From the NCBI GenBank assembly GCA_016213775.1, contig JACQZR010000039.1:28791-92790 (forward strand): a stretch of 64,000 bases of DNA, read 5' to 3'. The notes below the pieces were generated by a model. That model had not been told where the DNA came from, searched no databases, and was given only the letters and a program-made list of their open reading frames with translations. The position numbers and the translations under genes are program-made. Positions 41,601 to 51,500 of the stretch are shown one piece after another. The DNA comes from Acidobacteriota bacterium. GTDB lineage: Bacteria; Acidobacteriota; Terriglobia; Bryobacterales; Bryobacteraceae. The stretch's first letter is position 1. Every line of letters starts with the position of its first letter.

Positions 41601-42635
41601 CGGCGCATAGCCTCCATTGACGCGAACGACGTTGGAAAAATCGCCCTTCAACATCGACTCTGTCGGCAGCAGCGAGGTGAATTGCGATCCATCAAAGTAG
41701 TAGCGCGGCTCAAGTGCGAAGAAGAAGAATGTGCGATTGCTGCCCTTGTACAGTTGCGGGATGTTCACCGGACCGCCCATTGTGAAACCGAACTGGTGCT
41801 GCCTGCGGTTGGATTGCGGCCGGTTCTGGGAAGCAGTGGTGAACGGCGCGGCGTTGAGCGCGGGGTTGCGATGATACCAATAAAGCAGCCCGTTGAAGCG
41901 ATTGGTGCCGCTCTTGGTGGTCATGTTGATGACACCGCCCCCCGTCTGGCCGAATTCCGCGGAGAAATTGGATGTCTGGACAGTAAATTCCTGAATCGTG
42001 TCCGGAGAGAACGTTACGACGGCGCGTCCCAACCCGACGCCCGTGTTATTCGCGCCATCGGCGAGGATCGATGTGCTGCCGGCACGGCCCCCATTGACGT
42101 TGATGTTGAAGCCGGGCACGGGGATTTCCGCTCCCAGTTCGGGATCCTCGGTACCGGCCACGCCACTCACGTTTCCGACGGTCAGTGCGAGATCGAGCAC
42201 GCTGCGGTTGTTCAACGGCATTTCGCTGATCTGGCGCTCTGTGATGGTCTGCGCCAAGGTCCCGGATTCCAGATTGACGGTAGGCGTCTCGTCCACGACC
42301 GTCACTTCTGTCGTCACCTGGCCGGGTTCCAGAATCGCATCCACCGAGGCTACCGATGCGGTGTCGACTTTGATGTTGTCGTAAACAGCCTTCTTGAAGC
42401 CCTCGGCTTCCACCGTGACGCGGTAGGTTACCGGATCGAGCAGCGGCGCACTGAATGTTCCGGCTTCTGAAGATTGCAGGGTGATGACGTCTCCAGTGCC
42501 GGCATTGGTGACGGTGACTTTGGCGCCGGCCACGACGCCGCCTGATTTGTCCAACACCGATCCGGCGATTCTGCCCTTGTTGGTCTGGGCAGACAGGGCC
42601 AGCGAAAACAGCAGAGCGAGACTCAGAAGACGCAT
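38661..42635 (-). CDS. TonB-dependent receptor 2, Oar-like
   Basis: 1324 residues with a signal peptide (RLLSLALLFSLALSAQ), a carboxypeptidase-regulatory domain (about 20-105, GRIAGSVLDKSGGVVAGAKV), a plug (QTITERQISEMPLNNRSVLD, SAEFGQTGGGVINMTTKSGT) and a large beta-barrel ending in AVKFYF. It is the second receptor of this kind in the window and shares the same plan as receptor 1 with low identity. It is divergent from a carboxypeptidase-regulatory repeat protein that leads to GH95, so glycan uptake is likely (inference). ATG 42635 is 6 bases after a perfect TATAAT. Confidence 0.94.
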   Translation of the reverse strand: MRLLSLALLFSLALSAQTNKGRIAGSVLDKSGGVVAGAKVTVTNAGTGDVITLQSSEAGTFSAPLLDPVTYRVTVEAEGFKKAVYDNIKVDTASVASVDAILEPGQVTTEVTVVDETPTVNLESGTLAQTITERQISEMPLNNRSVLDLALTVGNVSGVAGTEDPELGAEIPVPGFNINVNGGRAGSTSILADGANNTGVGLGRAVVTFSPDTIQEFTVQTSNFSAEFGQTGGGVINMTTKSGTNRFNGLLYWYHRNPALNAAPFTTASQNRPQSNRRQHQFGFTMGGPVNIPQLYKGSNRTFFFFALEPRYYFDGSQFTSLLPTESMLKGDFSNVVRVNGGYAPQEVAQRFGLANQIGDATLYNQWNVLPGNRFQRITLAAGETYPLFPGNVIPQNMLDSVSLSLLKYLPKAGDYFLSDGNLRNYASTSFVKNLDKRMTTRLDHQITSANRITGRYTHVPIRGDRGRGDFQVGRDEVNSGGTDYSWSRQVLLTDTHTFSSRVFNELRLNYTFGRFTRNFPPMFDANNGRNLSKELGLPSLTTGGLPEFLTGTLSIGYSLSQQNENAEHSYGIADNLSYVRGRATWKFGFDLSQQRLKTIPMYGASGGRYEFNRNRTLSNSNGQANGTGGVEFAQFLLGAYNQTTLREVFIPYYYQWNSAAGYIQNDWKVRPNLTLNIGIRYALQLPRTEKYNRQGAFLPQLSKEFPIPQPCTQCVLPDGRVITSGLVIPFGYSGRGGRSRYLFPVETTNFEPRLGFAYVPRFFGRKMVFRGGWGMSHAPLTGFNRNPSPDFAAGTTAFGTFDTRIESPGTNIAGRLCCNKPVLTPVTPEQFLNIPADGLVYLNSVNIAATAVSPNARVPYVQSWSATIAYELPQRTILELSYAGNKGTHLFLPPININPVPFELTEAYLGAGINPLNVVQDPLQRRNASGQGIISLAQGYIGTKYLGFEGLTVAYDSSANSIRHAGVVSVRRQHNRGFSYVFNYTYAKSLDDASDAGDVRFVNLNVRSPGHVNFGAPRYLDRSVSLFDIRHATSFSALYDLPFGRGHKLAGNAPGWLNQIVAGWSLSGIGRAQGGLPMVVVLRDDNRLGVSGNVRGIRPDLVPGVPLLNPNYTRACPIGAGCEPYFNPAAFMRPAKGTLGNASRTLDGARSPAQQFFDMSVQKNFQLGKDGKRRLQFRVDAINAFNHPIFRTGRLEDSGEIFTLPNEAAISNAEYDAWAAFTPGRPARGTTQGAALLAQINQMITGARVPGTQVLPRDFFRVPLPQGFFSANVNSFDLTTLSGLKLYRMRQSYTSDRWGFLDISTGRSGYTPRFIQLAVKFYF

Positions 42636-42641
42636 GGGTTC

Positions 42642-42647
42642 ATTATA
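42642..42647 (-). promoter_or_regulatory. TATAAT -10 box 6 bases before ATG
   Basis: AGGCATATAAT-GAACCC-ATG on the minus strand, nearly identical in layout to the element before the gene at 36971. No Shine-Dalgarno and no clear -35. Confidence 0.6.
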
Positions 42648-42760
42648 TGCCTTCGTTTTCACGATGTATGCGCTTGCGTGCGCTGCTGCACGAATCGCCG
42701 AACTACCGGCCCGGGGAACTCGTCCTATTTGTTACGCACTACTATGGAAGTGAGGTTGTC

Positions 42761-44374
42761 ATGCACTCGTACTTGTTGGCTTTACTATTTCTGTTCCAGG
42801 CTCCCAACGAGCCCAAACCGGCCATCGTGGAGGGCACCGTCCTCCACGCCGCGGCGAAAACTCCCATCCGGAAGGCCAAGGTCAGCCTCACGGCCATCGG
42901 GTTCGAAGGCGGCGGCAGCGTCGAAACCGCGGACGATGGCAAGTTCACACTGAAGGACGTCAAGCCCGGCCGCTACCGCCTGACCGCCGAAAAGACTGGC
43001 TACGAAACTACGGCGTACGGCGCCCGCAAGCCCGGCGAGGCGACAGGCCAGGTGATCCGAATTGATGCGGGTGCGGCGCTTTCCGGTATCTCCATCGCGC
43101 TTCCCAAGCATGGGGTGATCGCGGGCAAGGTGCTGGATGCGGATAACGAGCCGGTCCCGAAAGTGCTGGTAATGGCGCTGGCCAACATGTACTACCAGAA
43201 CGGCCGCCGGACGCGCCTGCCGCGCGGCACTATTCCAGCCATGTCGAATGATCTTGGCGAATATCGCATTGGCCAACTGCCTCCGGGCAAGTACATCATT
43301 TGCGCGGTGCCCGCCAACTTTCTGCAGCCCACTCCACAGGAGAAGGCTGCCAAACCGGCAGTGGAGGAGGTTGGTGTCACCACATGCTTCCCGAACCTGC
43401 AACAAATGTCGGAAGCGACGCAACTGGAGATCAAGGATTCCACCGAGATCAGCGCAATCGACGTGCGGCTGGTCAAGAGCCGGACCGTCAGTGTGCAAGG
43501 GCAAATAATCGGCGTGCCACCCGGCGCGGGGATGGTGACCATTCTCAATATGAACGCAAAAGGATCGGGCCCAATCGGAAACGCGCTCAATCCACGAGCC
43601 TACATGCAAGGCTCCGATGGCAAGTTCGAGTTCAAGAACGTGTCCCCGGGCACTTATGTGCTGCACACCATTCCCACCGGACTGGGCAATACGCCGTTTG
43701 TTGTGAAGGCCACCGTGGACATCGGCGACCGTCCTGTCACCGATCTGAAGGTGCCCGCGATTGTTCCGTTCGAGGTGAAAGGGAAGGTGGTGGCCGAACC
43801 TGGACCTGAGTTGAAGATGGCGTCCATTCGCGTAGTCCTTACCCCCGCGGACGAAATCACTTCCTCCCTCGCCATGGGCACAGCGAACGCGGACGGCGAC
43901 ATCACGCTGGCAAACCTCGTGCCGGGCCGCCAGCGCGTGACGGTGGCTGGGGTCCCCTGGACGCATTACATTAAGGAGATTCGGGCCGGCGACCAGATTG
44001 CGGAAGGCGACGAGGTGGAATTCGCGGATTCATCGACACCGCTTACCGTAACGCTTGCCATCGGTCCCGGCGAGATCACCGGCATGGTGCGCAATGAGAA
44101 AGGCGATCCCGTGCCCGGGGCGAACGTGGCGCTTGTCCCGCAACCGAGGCGGCCGTTCCGAATCAAGTCCACTCGCACGGATCAGAATGGGATTTACAAG
44201 CTTCCCAACGTGGCTCCTGGCGAGTACCTGATTGTGGCTCTTGACTCGGTGGAGGCCGGCGCGCTGGAAGACGAGGAGTACCTCAAGCCGATTCTTTCCA
44301 AACTGAAGAAGCTGAAAGTGGAGAACACCGAGCCGCTCAAGGCCGACCTTCCGGTCTTGTTCGTCGAGCGCTAG
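42761..44374 (+). CDS. Exported protein with carboxypeptidase-regulatory-like repeats
   Basis: 537 residues: signal peptide (HSYLLALLFLFQAP), then several Ig-like carboxypeptidase-regulatory domains: VEGTVLHAAAKTPIRKAKVS with GRYRLTAEKTGYET, IAGKVLDADNEPVPKVLVMA with GEYRIGQLPPGKY, a more divergent central pair, and ITGMVRNEKGDPVPGANVAL with GIYKLPNVAPGEYLIVAL. Such repeat proteins are frequent in Solibacteres and are thought to be periplasmic or surface carbohydrate-binding scaffolds. GTGAGG lies 7-12 bases before ATG 42761. It precedes the GH95 gene on the same strand with an 83-base gap. Confidence 0.85.
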   Translation: MHSYLLALLFLFQAPNEPKPAIVEGTVLHAAAKTPIRKAKVSLTAIGFEGGGSVETADDGKFTLKDVKPGRYRLTAEKTGYETTAYGARKPGEATGQVIRIDAGAALSGISIALPKHGVIAGKVLDADNEPVPKVLVMALANMYYQNGRRTRLPRGTIPAMSNDLGEYRIGQLPPGKYIICAVPANFLQPTPQEKAAKPAVEEVGVTTCFPNLQQMSEATQLEIKDSTEISAIDVRLVKSRTVSVQGQIIGVPPGAGMVTILNMNAKGSGPIGNALNPRAYMQGSDGKFEFKNVSPGTYVLHTIPTGLGNTPFVVKATVDIGDRPVTDLKVPAIVPFEVKGKVVAEPGPELKMASIRVVLTPADEITSSLAMGTANADGDITLANLVPGRQRVTVAGVPWTHYIKEIRAGDQIAEGDEVEFADSSTPLTVTLAIGPGEITGMVRNEKGDPVPGANVALVPQPRRPFRIKSTRTDQNGIYKLPNVAPGEYLIVALDSVEAGALEDEEYLKPILSKLKKLKVENTEPLKADLPVLFVER

Positions 44375-44381
44375 CTGCGTA

Positions 44382-44403
44382 GCCCGGTTCGCCACGACCG
44401 GGC
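44382..44403 (+). terminator. Hairpin before the GH95 gene
   Basis: GCCCGGT (44382-44388) pairs with ACCGGGC (44397-44403) over an 8-base loop, 7 bases after the preceding stop. No T-run; could be an attenuating stem. Confidence 0.35.
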
Positions 44404-44457
44404 CTCGGCCGCCAGGGAGACGGATGGCTCCGGTTTGGTTCAGACTGGGATGTAGCC

Positions 44458-46791
44458 ATGCTGCTCCTTCCCGTCTCTCTGATGCTGGCACCCCTGGCGC
44501 TGAACGGACAATCAGACCTAAAACTCCGATTTGACAGGCCGGCAAAACACTTCACGCAGTCCGTGCCGTTGGGCAACGGCCGGTTGGGCGCGATGGTGTT
44601 CGGAGGAGTGCAGGAGGATCGCATCGTCCTGAACGAGATCTCATTGCGGTCCGGAGGGCCGGAGGATGCGGACCGGCCGGATGGCGCGAAGTACCTGCCT
44701 GAAATCCGAAGGCTGCTGCTGGAGGGAAAGAACGCTGAAGCGGAGAAACTGGTCTACGCCAACTTCACATGCCAAGGGAAGGGCTCCAATCGCGCCCGCG
44801 GGAAGGACGTCCCATACGGCAGTTATCAGTTGCTGGCCAATCTGCGGCTGGTGTTTCCGGGACAAGCGGGTTTCACAGCTTATCGACGCGAGTTGGACCT
44901 GACGCGCGCTCTAGTCAAGGTGTCGTATCAAGCCAACGGGGTGACGTTCACGCGCGAGGCGTTCGTGTCCGCTGCAGACGAGGCGATCGTCATCAGACTG
45001 AGCGCATCCAAGCCGGGACTGGTTTCCTTCGACGCCACGCTCGAACGTCCCGAACGCGCGGCCGTTAAAGCGCTCGACGATACGAACTTGCAACTCGACG
45101 GTGTGTTGAATGATGGGCGCGGAGGCCCCGGTATGCGATTCGGCGCGCGGCTTCGTTTGCGAATCACCGGTGGCAAGTCGAGCGCGGATGGCTCGTTGCT
45201 GCGGGTACGCGATGCTACAGAGGCTGTGTTGCTCATCACTGCGGCGACCAACTATCGTGGCTTTGCGGGACGAAAGAGCGCGAATGCGGCCGGCGCCGCG
45301 CTGGCGGACCTCGACAGGATCAGTGGGAAGCCGTATGCGGCCATGTTGCGGGCGCACCTCAATGACTATCAACGCTACTTCAACCGTGTGAAGCTGGACC
45401 TCGGCAAGCCGCCGGATATGCCCACCCCGGACCGCCTTCACAGTCCCGACCCGAGTCTCGCGGCATTGTACTTCCAATACGGTCGCTATCTGCTCATATC
45501 GTCCTCGCGTCCCGGAGGGCTGCCCGCAAATCTACAAGGGCTGTGGGCTGAGGAGATCCAGGCTCCATGGAACGCCGACTATCACCTCAATGTGAATATC
45601 CAGATGAATTACTGGCCAGCGGAGGTGGGTAATCTGAGCGAGCTGCACCAGCCGCTGTTCGCCTTGGTGGAATCGCTACAGCGGCCGGGTGAAGTGACCG
45701 CGAAGAAGTACTACAACGCGCGCGGCTGGGTGGCGCATGTGATAACGAACATCTGGGGCTTTACGGCTCCAGGGGAGGGTGCTTCGTGGGGTTCGACAAC
45801 AACTGGATCGGCATGGCTTGTGCAGCATCTTTGGGATCACTATCTCTACACCAGGGACCGCAAGTTTCTCACGTGGGCGTATCCGATTCTGAAGGGCTCC
45901 GCGCGCTTCTACGCTGATTTGTTGATCGAAGAGCCGAAGCAGCACTGGCTGGTCACAGCCCCTGCGAATTCGCCGGAGAATCCCTACCGGATGAAGGATG
46001 GTACGAGGGCCAATGTCTGCATGGGGCCGACGATCGACAATCAGCTCTTGCGGTATCTATTTGACGCAACTATTGAGGCCGCGCAGACCCTGGGCGTTGA
46101 TCCCGAGCTGCGCAACGAACTGGCCGAGAAGCGGGGCAGGCTCCCGCCGACGCGGCTCGGCAGTGATGGCCGCGTGATGGAGTGGCTGGAGGAATACGAA
46201 GAGCCGGAGCCCACGCACCGCCATGTTTCGCACTTGTGGGGACTGTATCCGGCAGCGGAGATTTCGCTCGAGGATACGCCCCAGTTGGCCGAAGGCGCGC
46301 GCAAGTCCCTGGAGCGGCGAGGCGACATTTCCACCGGTTGGTCCCTGGCTTACAAGATCAATCTGTGGGCTCGTCTGTCCGACGGCGATCGCGCCTGGAA
46401 GCTGTTGCGGCTGCTTTTCACGCCGGTGGATGGGCCGCGCGACGACAGCATCCGCTTGAAAGGAGGTAGCTACGACAACCTTTTCGATGCCCATCCGCCG
46501 TTCCAGATTGACGGCAATTTCGGTGGCGCGGCGGGTATCGCCGAAATGCTGCTGCAAAGCCACAACGGCGTTATCCGGCTGCTGCCGGCGCTCCCTTCGG
46601 CATGGGCCGATGGACAGGTGAGCGGGCTGCGAGCCCGCGGCGGATACATCATCGACATGACGTGGAAAGCAGGCAGGCTCACATCCGCTACTCTGCGTTC
46701 GCCACTTGGCGGCACGGTGAAAGTGAAGTACGGCGCCGCGGAGCAGGAAGTGGTGACACGGCCCGGGGGAACGTACAATTTGAGAATATGA
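44458..46791 (+). CDS. GH95 alpha-fucosidase/galactosidase
   Basis: 777 residues with a signal peptide ([15 protein letters not shown]). GH95 enzymes are inverting 1,2-alpha-L-fucosidases or alpha-L-galactosidases on plant and animal glycans. The N-terminal [20 protein letters not shown], the [15 protein letters not shown] site (the two Asn that hold the catalytic water) and the acid Glu segment in [18 protein letters not shown] are all present. GGGAT lies 7-11 bases upstream of ATG 44458. It overlaps the next small gene by ATGA. With the divergent TonB receptor it suggests a fucose-containing glycan as substrate. Confidence 0.94.
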   Translation: MLLLPVSLMLAPLALNGQSDLKLRFDRPAKHFTQSVPLGNGRLGAMVFGGVQEDRIVLNEISLRSGGPEDADRPDGAKYLPEIRRLLLEGKNAEAEKLVYANFTCQGKGSNRARGKDVPYGSYQLLANLRLVFPGQAGFTAYRRELDLTRALVKVSYQANGVTFTREAFVSAADEAIVIRLSASKPGLVSFDATLERPERAAVKALDDTNLQLDGVLNDGRGGPGMRFGARLRLRITGGKSSADGSLLRVRDATEAVLLITAATNYRGFAGRKSANAAGAALADLDRISGKPYAAMLRAHLNDYQRYFNRVKLDLGKPPDMPTPDRLHSPDPSLAALYFQYGRYLLISSSRPGGLPANLQGLWAEEIQAPWNADYHLNVNIQMNYWPAEVGNLSELHQPLFALVESLQRPGEVTAKKYYNARGWVAHVITNIWGFTAPGEGASWGSTTTGSAWLVQHLWDHYLYTRDRKFLTWAYPILKGSARFYADLLIEEPKQHWLVTAPANSPENPYRMKDGTRANVCMGPTIDNQLLRYLFDATIEAAQTLGVDPELRNELAEKRGRLPPTRLGSDGRVMEWLEEYEEPEPTHRHVSHLWGLYPAAEISLEDTPQLAEGARKSLERRGDISTGWSLAYKINLWARLSDGDRAWKLLRLLFTPVDGPRDDSIRLKGGSYDNLFDAHPPFQIDGNFGGAAGIAEMLLQSHNGVIRLLPALPSAWADGQVSGLRARGGYIIDMTWKAGRLTSATLRSPLGGTVKVKYGAAEQEVVTRPGGTYNLRI

Positions 46792-47261
46792 GGATTCTCG
46801 CGCTGATTGTTGTGGCATGCTCCGCTTTCGCGCAAAGCGACGAAACGGCTGCGCGCTGGAAGACGATCGAGTTCCTTCTCGGCGAATGGGTAGGAGATGG
46901 CGATGGCGCGCCAGGAAAGGGAACGGGCGAGTTCTCCTTCCGCCCGGAGTTGAACGGCAGGATTGTCGTGCGGCGGAGCTTCAACCAAATGGGAAATGCG
47001 CGCCACGAAGACTTAATGGTGCTGTATCTCGACGGGGCATCCATGCGAGCCGGCTATTGGGATTCCGAGGGGCACATGATTCCGTACAAAGTGACCGTGG
47101 CCGGCAGATCGGCGGTGTTCGAATCGGAAGGCGGCACAGGCCCACGTTACCGGCTGACATACACGAGAACTGGTGCGAATCTGGAAGGCCTGTTTCAGGT
47201 GGCGCCGCCTGGCGGCGAGTTTAAGAGCTACCTGAATTGGATCTCCCGTCCGAAGCGCTAA
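46788..47261 (+). CDS. Small exported lipocalin-like protein
   Basis: 157 residues with a signal peptide ([14 protein letters not shown]). The mature part has the [15 protein letters not shown] start and repeated strands ([33 protein letters not shown]) of DUF1579-like or lipocalin-like barrels. Ligand unknown. It overlaps the GH95 stop by ATGA and so belongs to the same operon. A TACAAT also lies 8 bases before its ATG inside the GH95 gene, so extra independent transcription is possible. Confidence 0.75.
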   Translation: MRILALIVVACSAFAQSDETAARWKTIEFLLGEWVGDGDGAPGKGTGEFSFRPELNGRIVVRRSFNQMGNARHEDLMVLYLDGASMRAGYWDSEGHMIPYKVTVAGRSAVFESEGGTGPRYRLTYTRTGANLEGLFQVAPPGGEFKSYLNWISRPKR

Positions 47262-47281
47262 CAGTCCGCGATCATAGCCGT

Positions 47282-48205
47282 TCACTTGCCCGGTAGTGCA
47301 ATAGTGATGTTGCGGAATTTCAATCCGCCGGTGTGATCCCCCTGAATGTAGAAGGGACCAGGCTCGGCTTCATTCGCATCCAACGCGCCACCCGTGATGC
47401 CTTCGATCTCCTGATGGTCGATTGTGGTCTTGCCATTGCGAACGACTGTAACCGTACGGCCGACCAAAGTCACGTCGAAAGTCTCCCATTGGCCTGCCAC
47501 GCGTGGCAGTTCTTCCTTCGGCGCAATGCGGCCGTAAATGGACCCGATGCGGCGTTCCGGAGGATTGCTGCTTAGAGGTTCGGATTCAAGCTGCACCTCA
47601 TAACGGCCGCGAAGGTAGAAGCCGCTGTTCGCATGATCGGGGCACAACACTTCAAAGTGCAGTTTGAAGTCGTCGAACTTGCGAGTCGATTTGAGATTCG
47701 CACCGTGGTCTTCGTTCACCAGCAGACCGTCCTTCACCACCCAATGGCTGTTGGCCGGGTTACCCATTGGCACCCATCCGTCGAGCGTCCTGCCATTGAA
47801 GAGCGGCTCGGGCCTGGTCCAGTTCCTGGGCTCCTTGCGGTTCAACGCCGGTGCGCGCATTCCGTTGAGAGGCATGGAATCGGTGCCACGTTTCTGCACG
47901 CCGGTGAGCTTGTCACCCGCCGCATCCAACTCCCACACCGCCGGGCTTCCCTTGCGTCCCTGGCCGATGGTCAGTGTCAGATGGGAGCCCGTGGCCTTCA
48001 CATCCTTCAACTGGATCACGTTTCCGCCCGTGGGTTGATACCAGACTTCCAACTGGCCGCTTTTTTCCGTGATCCCCAGCCAGGCCGCGCGAGTACCGCC
48101 CGCTGTTGTGATGTTGAAGTTCCATCGCCCCACCAATGGGTTCGATTGCGCGCAAGCGGCGTGCGCCCACAGTGCCGTCAGCGCGAAAGCAAAGAGTCGT
48201 TGCAT
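47282..48205 (-). CDS. Exported DUF1080 protein (3-keto-disaccharide hydrolase type)
   Basis: 307 residues, signal peptide (RLFAFALTALWAHAACA). Residues 20-120 are an extra beta-domain; residues 130-305 are DUF1080, with EPLFNGRTLDGWVPMGNPAN, YEVQLESEPLSSNPPERRIG and GPFYIQGDHTGGLKFRNITI. DUF1080 proteins hydrolyse 3-keto-glucosides or bind glycans at the surface. Convergent with the GH95 operon and part of the same glycan-use region. A TAGACT box lies 6 bases before its ATG and no Shine-Dalgarno is seen. Confidence 0.9.
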   Translation of the reverse strand: MQRLFAFALTALWAHAACAQSNPLVGRWNFNITTAGGTRAAWLGITEKSGQLEVWYQPTGGNVIQLKDVKATGSHLTLTIGQGRKGSPAVWELDAAGDKLTGVQKRGTDSMPLNGMRAPALNRKEPRNWTRPEPLFNGRTLDGWVPMGNPANSHWVVKDGLLVNEDHGANLKSTRKFDDFKLHFEVLCPDHANSGFYLRGRYEVQLESEPLSSNPPERRIGSIYGRIAPKEELPRVAGQWETFDVTLVGRTVTVVRNGKTTIDHQEIEGITGGALDANEAEPGPFYIQGDHTGGLKFRNITIALPGK

Positions 48206-48211
48206 GATCGA

Positions 48212-48220
48212 AGTCTAGCA
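48212..48220 (-). promoter_or_regulatory. Extended -10 (TGC-TAGACT) 6 bases before ATG
   Basis: On the minus strand TGC-TAGACT-TCGATC-ATG 48205; TAGACT keeps the invariant TA and final T of the -10 box and has the extended TGn. Confidence 0.4.
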
Positions 48221-48258
48221 CCGCCGCTACGCGCAATCGTGTCAAGATCGAGAGTGGC

Positions 48259-48570
48259 ATGAGCCGCAAAGCGCACCGCGACCAAGTCATGAATGACGCC
48301 TGGATCGGAGACGCCGTTCTGGAGCTATATGTCCGGTTGAAGATACTCCGTGAAGACAGCGCCATCGACGGAGCAAAGGCCCAACGAATGTCGTCGAATC
48401 AGTTCCTCTCGGTCCTTGGCGAGCCAAGCGAAACCGAGGCTGCCATCGGACGCGTGTACCTGCGCGACGGATTGGATGCGGCCTTCCGCTGGATTGAGCA
48501 CCGGTTGATGCCACACTACGACCGGCAGGAAGCCGTGCGGCAACGCGCGATCACGACTCACCGCTACTGA
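48259..48570 (+). CDS. Short RNase III-domain protein (Mini-III-like)
   Basis: 103 residues. NDAWIGDAVLELYVRLKIL matches the RNase III signature in the form found in Mini-III (MrnC), with Asp18 as the metal-binding residue; ETEAAIGRVYLRDGLDAAF supplies the second acidic site (Glu60) and the typical Gly-x-x-Tyr helix. The domain is shorter than the usual 125-140 residues of Mini-III, losing part of the central helices, so activity is uncertain. No dsRNA-binding domain. It should process rRNA or another double-stranded RNA if active. Its end overlaps the convergent protease gene by 7 bases. Confidence 0.75.
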   Translation: MSRKAHRDQVMNDAWIGDAVLELYVRLKILREDSAIDGAKAQRMSSNQFLSVLGEPSETEAAIGRVYLRDGLDAAFRWIEHRLMPHYDRQEAVRQRAITTHRY

Positions 48571-51500
48571 ATGGTGGCCGAGCCGCTTCTCGGCGCGGCG
48601 TGATACGTCGGATACGCCGGCCGTTGCGGCTGCTTCACGGGATTCTTCTGCAAGAGGTCCTGCACCACTTGGATTGCCTTCTCCAACTGCGTATCGCGGC
48701 CTTCGCGCCATGCTTTCGGATCTAGCTCCACCTCGATATCGACATCGGTGCCGTGGTTCTCCACTTCCCACTTGCCATCTGGATTGAAGAACGCAAAATG
48801 CGGCGCGGTGACGCTGCCGCCGTCGATGAGTGTCGGGTACCCGCCGATACCCACAAGTCCGCCCCAAGTGCGTTTGCCGATTACCGGGCCGATGCCGGCC
48901 CTGCGGAACAGCCAGGGGAGCGCATCACCACCCGAGCCGGCCCATTCATTGACGACCATGACTTTCGGTCCCGCAACGGTGGTCGCGGGGGATGTGTAGA
49001 CCTCGCCGTCTCGCGATGACCAGTAGCTCCACACACGGCGCCGCAGGTAGTCGATGATGTAGTCCGCCAGCATGCCGCCGCCGTTGTATCGTTCATCCAC
49101 CACCAGGCCCTGCTTGTCTACCTGCGCGAAGTAGTAACGGTTGAAATAGGTGTAGCCGCCGAATCCGGTGTCGGGGAGGTAGATGTACCCGATCTTGCCA
49201 TTGGTAGCCGCATCCACCTTACGGCGGTTTCCTTCCATCCATGCGAGGCGGCGAAGAGCAAATTCGCTCTCCACGGGAACCACCATGACATCTCGGGCCT
49301 TGTCGCCGTTTGGATCAGGCCCAATGCGAATTGTGGTGTTCTTGCCGGCGGTACCCTCAAAGAGCTGATACACCTCGTCGGTGCCCTTCAACTCCTTGCC
49401 GTTCACCGCGAGCAGGTAATCGCCCACCTGCGCGTTGACGCCGGGCTGTGTGAGCAGCGCGCGTGTCTGTGCGTTCCAATTCTCGCCACTGAAGATGCGT
49501 GCGAAGCGATAGCGGCCATTCTCGATTTTATAGTCGGCTCCCAGCAATCCCGTTTTCACGCGAGGCGCCTCGGGTGTGTCCCCGCCGCCGATGTAAAGGT
49601 GGCCAACGCTCAATTCCCCAAGCATCTCCCTCCACAGGTAGTTGAGATCGTCGCGGCTGCTGACGTTGCGCAGGTACTTCTCATAGCGCTCCCCGAGAGC
49701 CTGTAAATCGAGCCCGTGATGATTGGGATCGTAGAAGAAGTCGCGCTCAATGCGGAGGACTTCCTTGTACATCTGCTTCCACTCCGCCACTGGATCGATG
49801 CTGGTCTCCAAGTCTTCCAGTTTCACGCGGCCTTCACCAGGTTTGACAGGCGCCGCCGTGCCGGCGATGAAATAGCCTTCGCCGATCCGATAGAGCGCCT
49901 TTTCGCCGTTTCCGGAGAGCGTGAAATACTGCACTCCATCGACGAAACGATCTGCTTTGCGCTTCGACAGATCGAACTTCTGAACCGTTGCGCGGTTCGG
50001 GTTTTCTCCCCCCATTGCCGCTCCGAAGTCAATTATGGAGGGCCGCTCGATCAGGAACAGCACGCCGGCCTTTCCTGAGAACATTCCAGCGTAGTTCTTC
50101 GGCGGCATAGGCAACGGAATGGTGCGCTGTTGGATCTCGTCAAGATCAATGCGCACTTCCGCGGGGCCGGGCTTCGGTTTCTCGTCCTTCTTCTCGTCCA
50201 CAGCCTTCTCCTCGTCGCTTTCCGGCGCCAGTGGCGAGGGCTCATCTTTGCGCAGCGCCACCACGTAAGCGGTCCGCGACTGAGGCCGGTTGAACGTTGA
50301 CATATCCAAACCGCCGGCGGTGGGGCCTGCATCCGTGCTGGCCGTCAGGAAGAGCAACTTGCCTCCACGGTCCCATACCGGAAAACGGGTGTCGCTCATG
50401 CCATCGGTGATCTGCGTCGCTTTCGCCGATTCGACATGATACACACTCACGGCGAATAGATGGTTCTTCAATTGATGGCTGTACGCCATCCATTTGCTGT
50501 CTGGCGACCAGTCCACGTCCCAGGCCCTTTCGGATCCCTGAAACGTGCTGCTGGCCACTTTCACTGGCGTCTGCTTTTCGACATCGACGTACCAGAGATT
50601 CAGCTTCTTATCGGAGTAGGCAATCTTCTTCGAGTCGGGAGACCACACGGGCTCATAGTAGAAGGACAGCGGCTTTGCGAGCGCGATCTTCTTGACGGCC
50701 CCCTGTCCCGACTGCGGGCTCAGGTGCAGTGCATACTCACCCGATTCATCCGAGAAGTAGGCGATCCACCTGCCGTCCGGAGACCACGCCGGGTCGCGGT
50801 CGGCCACCCCTTGCGACTTGCTGATGTTGCGCGCGTTGCCCTTCTCCGCCGGCACCGTGTATACGTCACCACGCGCCTCCATCACGGCCCGCGCGCCAGT
50901 TGGCGACAAGCGGATGTTGCGCGCCGAACGCTGGAGTTTCTGCAGCTTCGGACGCAATTCCGAGAGGTCCGCCGCCAGCGTGACATTCACCGGTTGCGCC
51001 TTGCCCGTCTTGAAGTCGTAAATCTGAATCGACCCGAATTGCTCCAAGGCGATTCCGTCTGGTCCGGCATCGGCCCACTTGAAATCCAGTCCTTTGTTGT
51101 CCAACGCGAGAGCAACCTGCTTCGATCGCGTGTCGTAGCGGTAGAGCGCATACTTGCCAGTCCGGTCGGAAAGGAAATAGACATCCTTGCCCACCCACAT
51201 CGGCGTGTGATCGTTCCAATCCTTACGAGGAATCGCGGTGATGCTCGAATCCGACAGTTGCGCCACCCAGATGGAAGTGGCGCGTCCGCCGCGGTACCGC
51301 TTCCAGATCTCATCGGCGCGCGCCAGCGGCATGTAGGCGATCTGGGTGGCGTCAGGCGAGAACGACCCGCCCGCGCCTTCAGGCAGAGGCATCACTTCCG
51401 GCAGTCCACCTTCCGCATTTACTGTGAACAGCCGAGGGGACCTCGCCGGCGATTCTCGACCGCTCGAAAACAAGATCCGCTTCCCATCCGGGGTCCAGCC

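Noticed and set aside
41145..42470. 441-codon plus-strand frame in TonB receptor 2
   Set aside because: Antisense to plug and barrel domains; no recognisable domains of its own.
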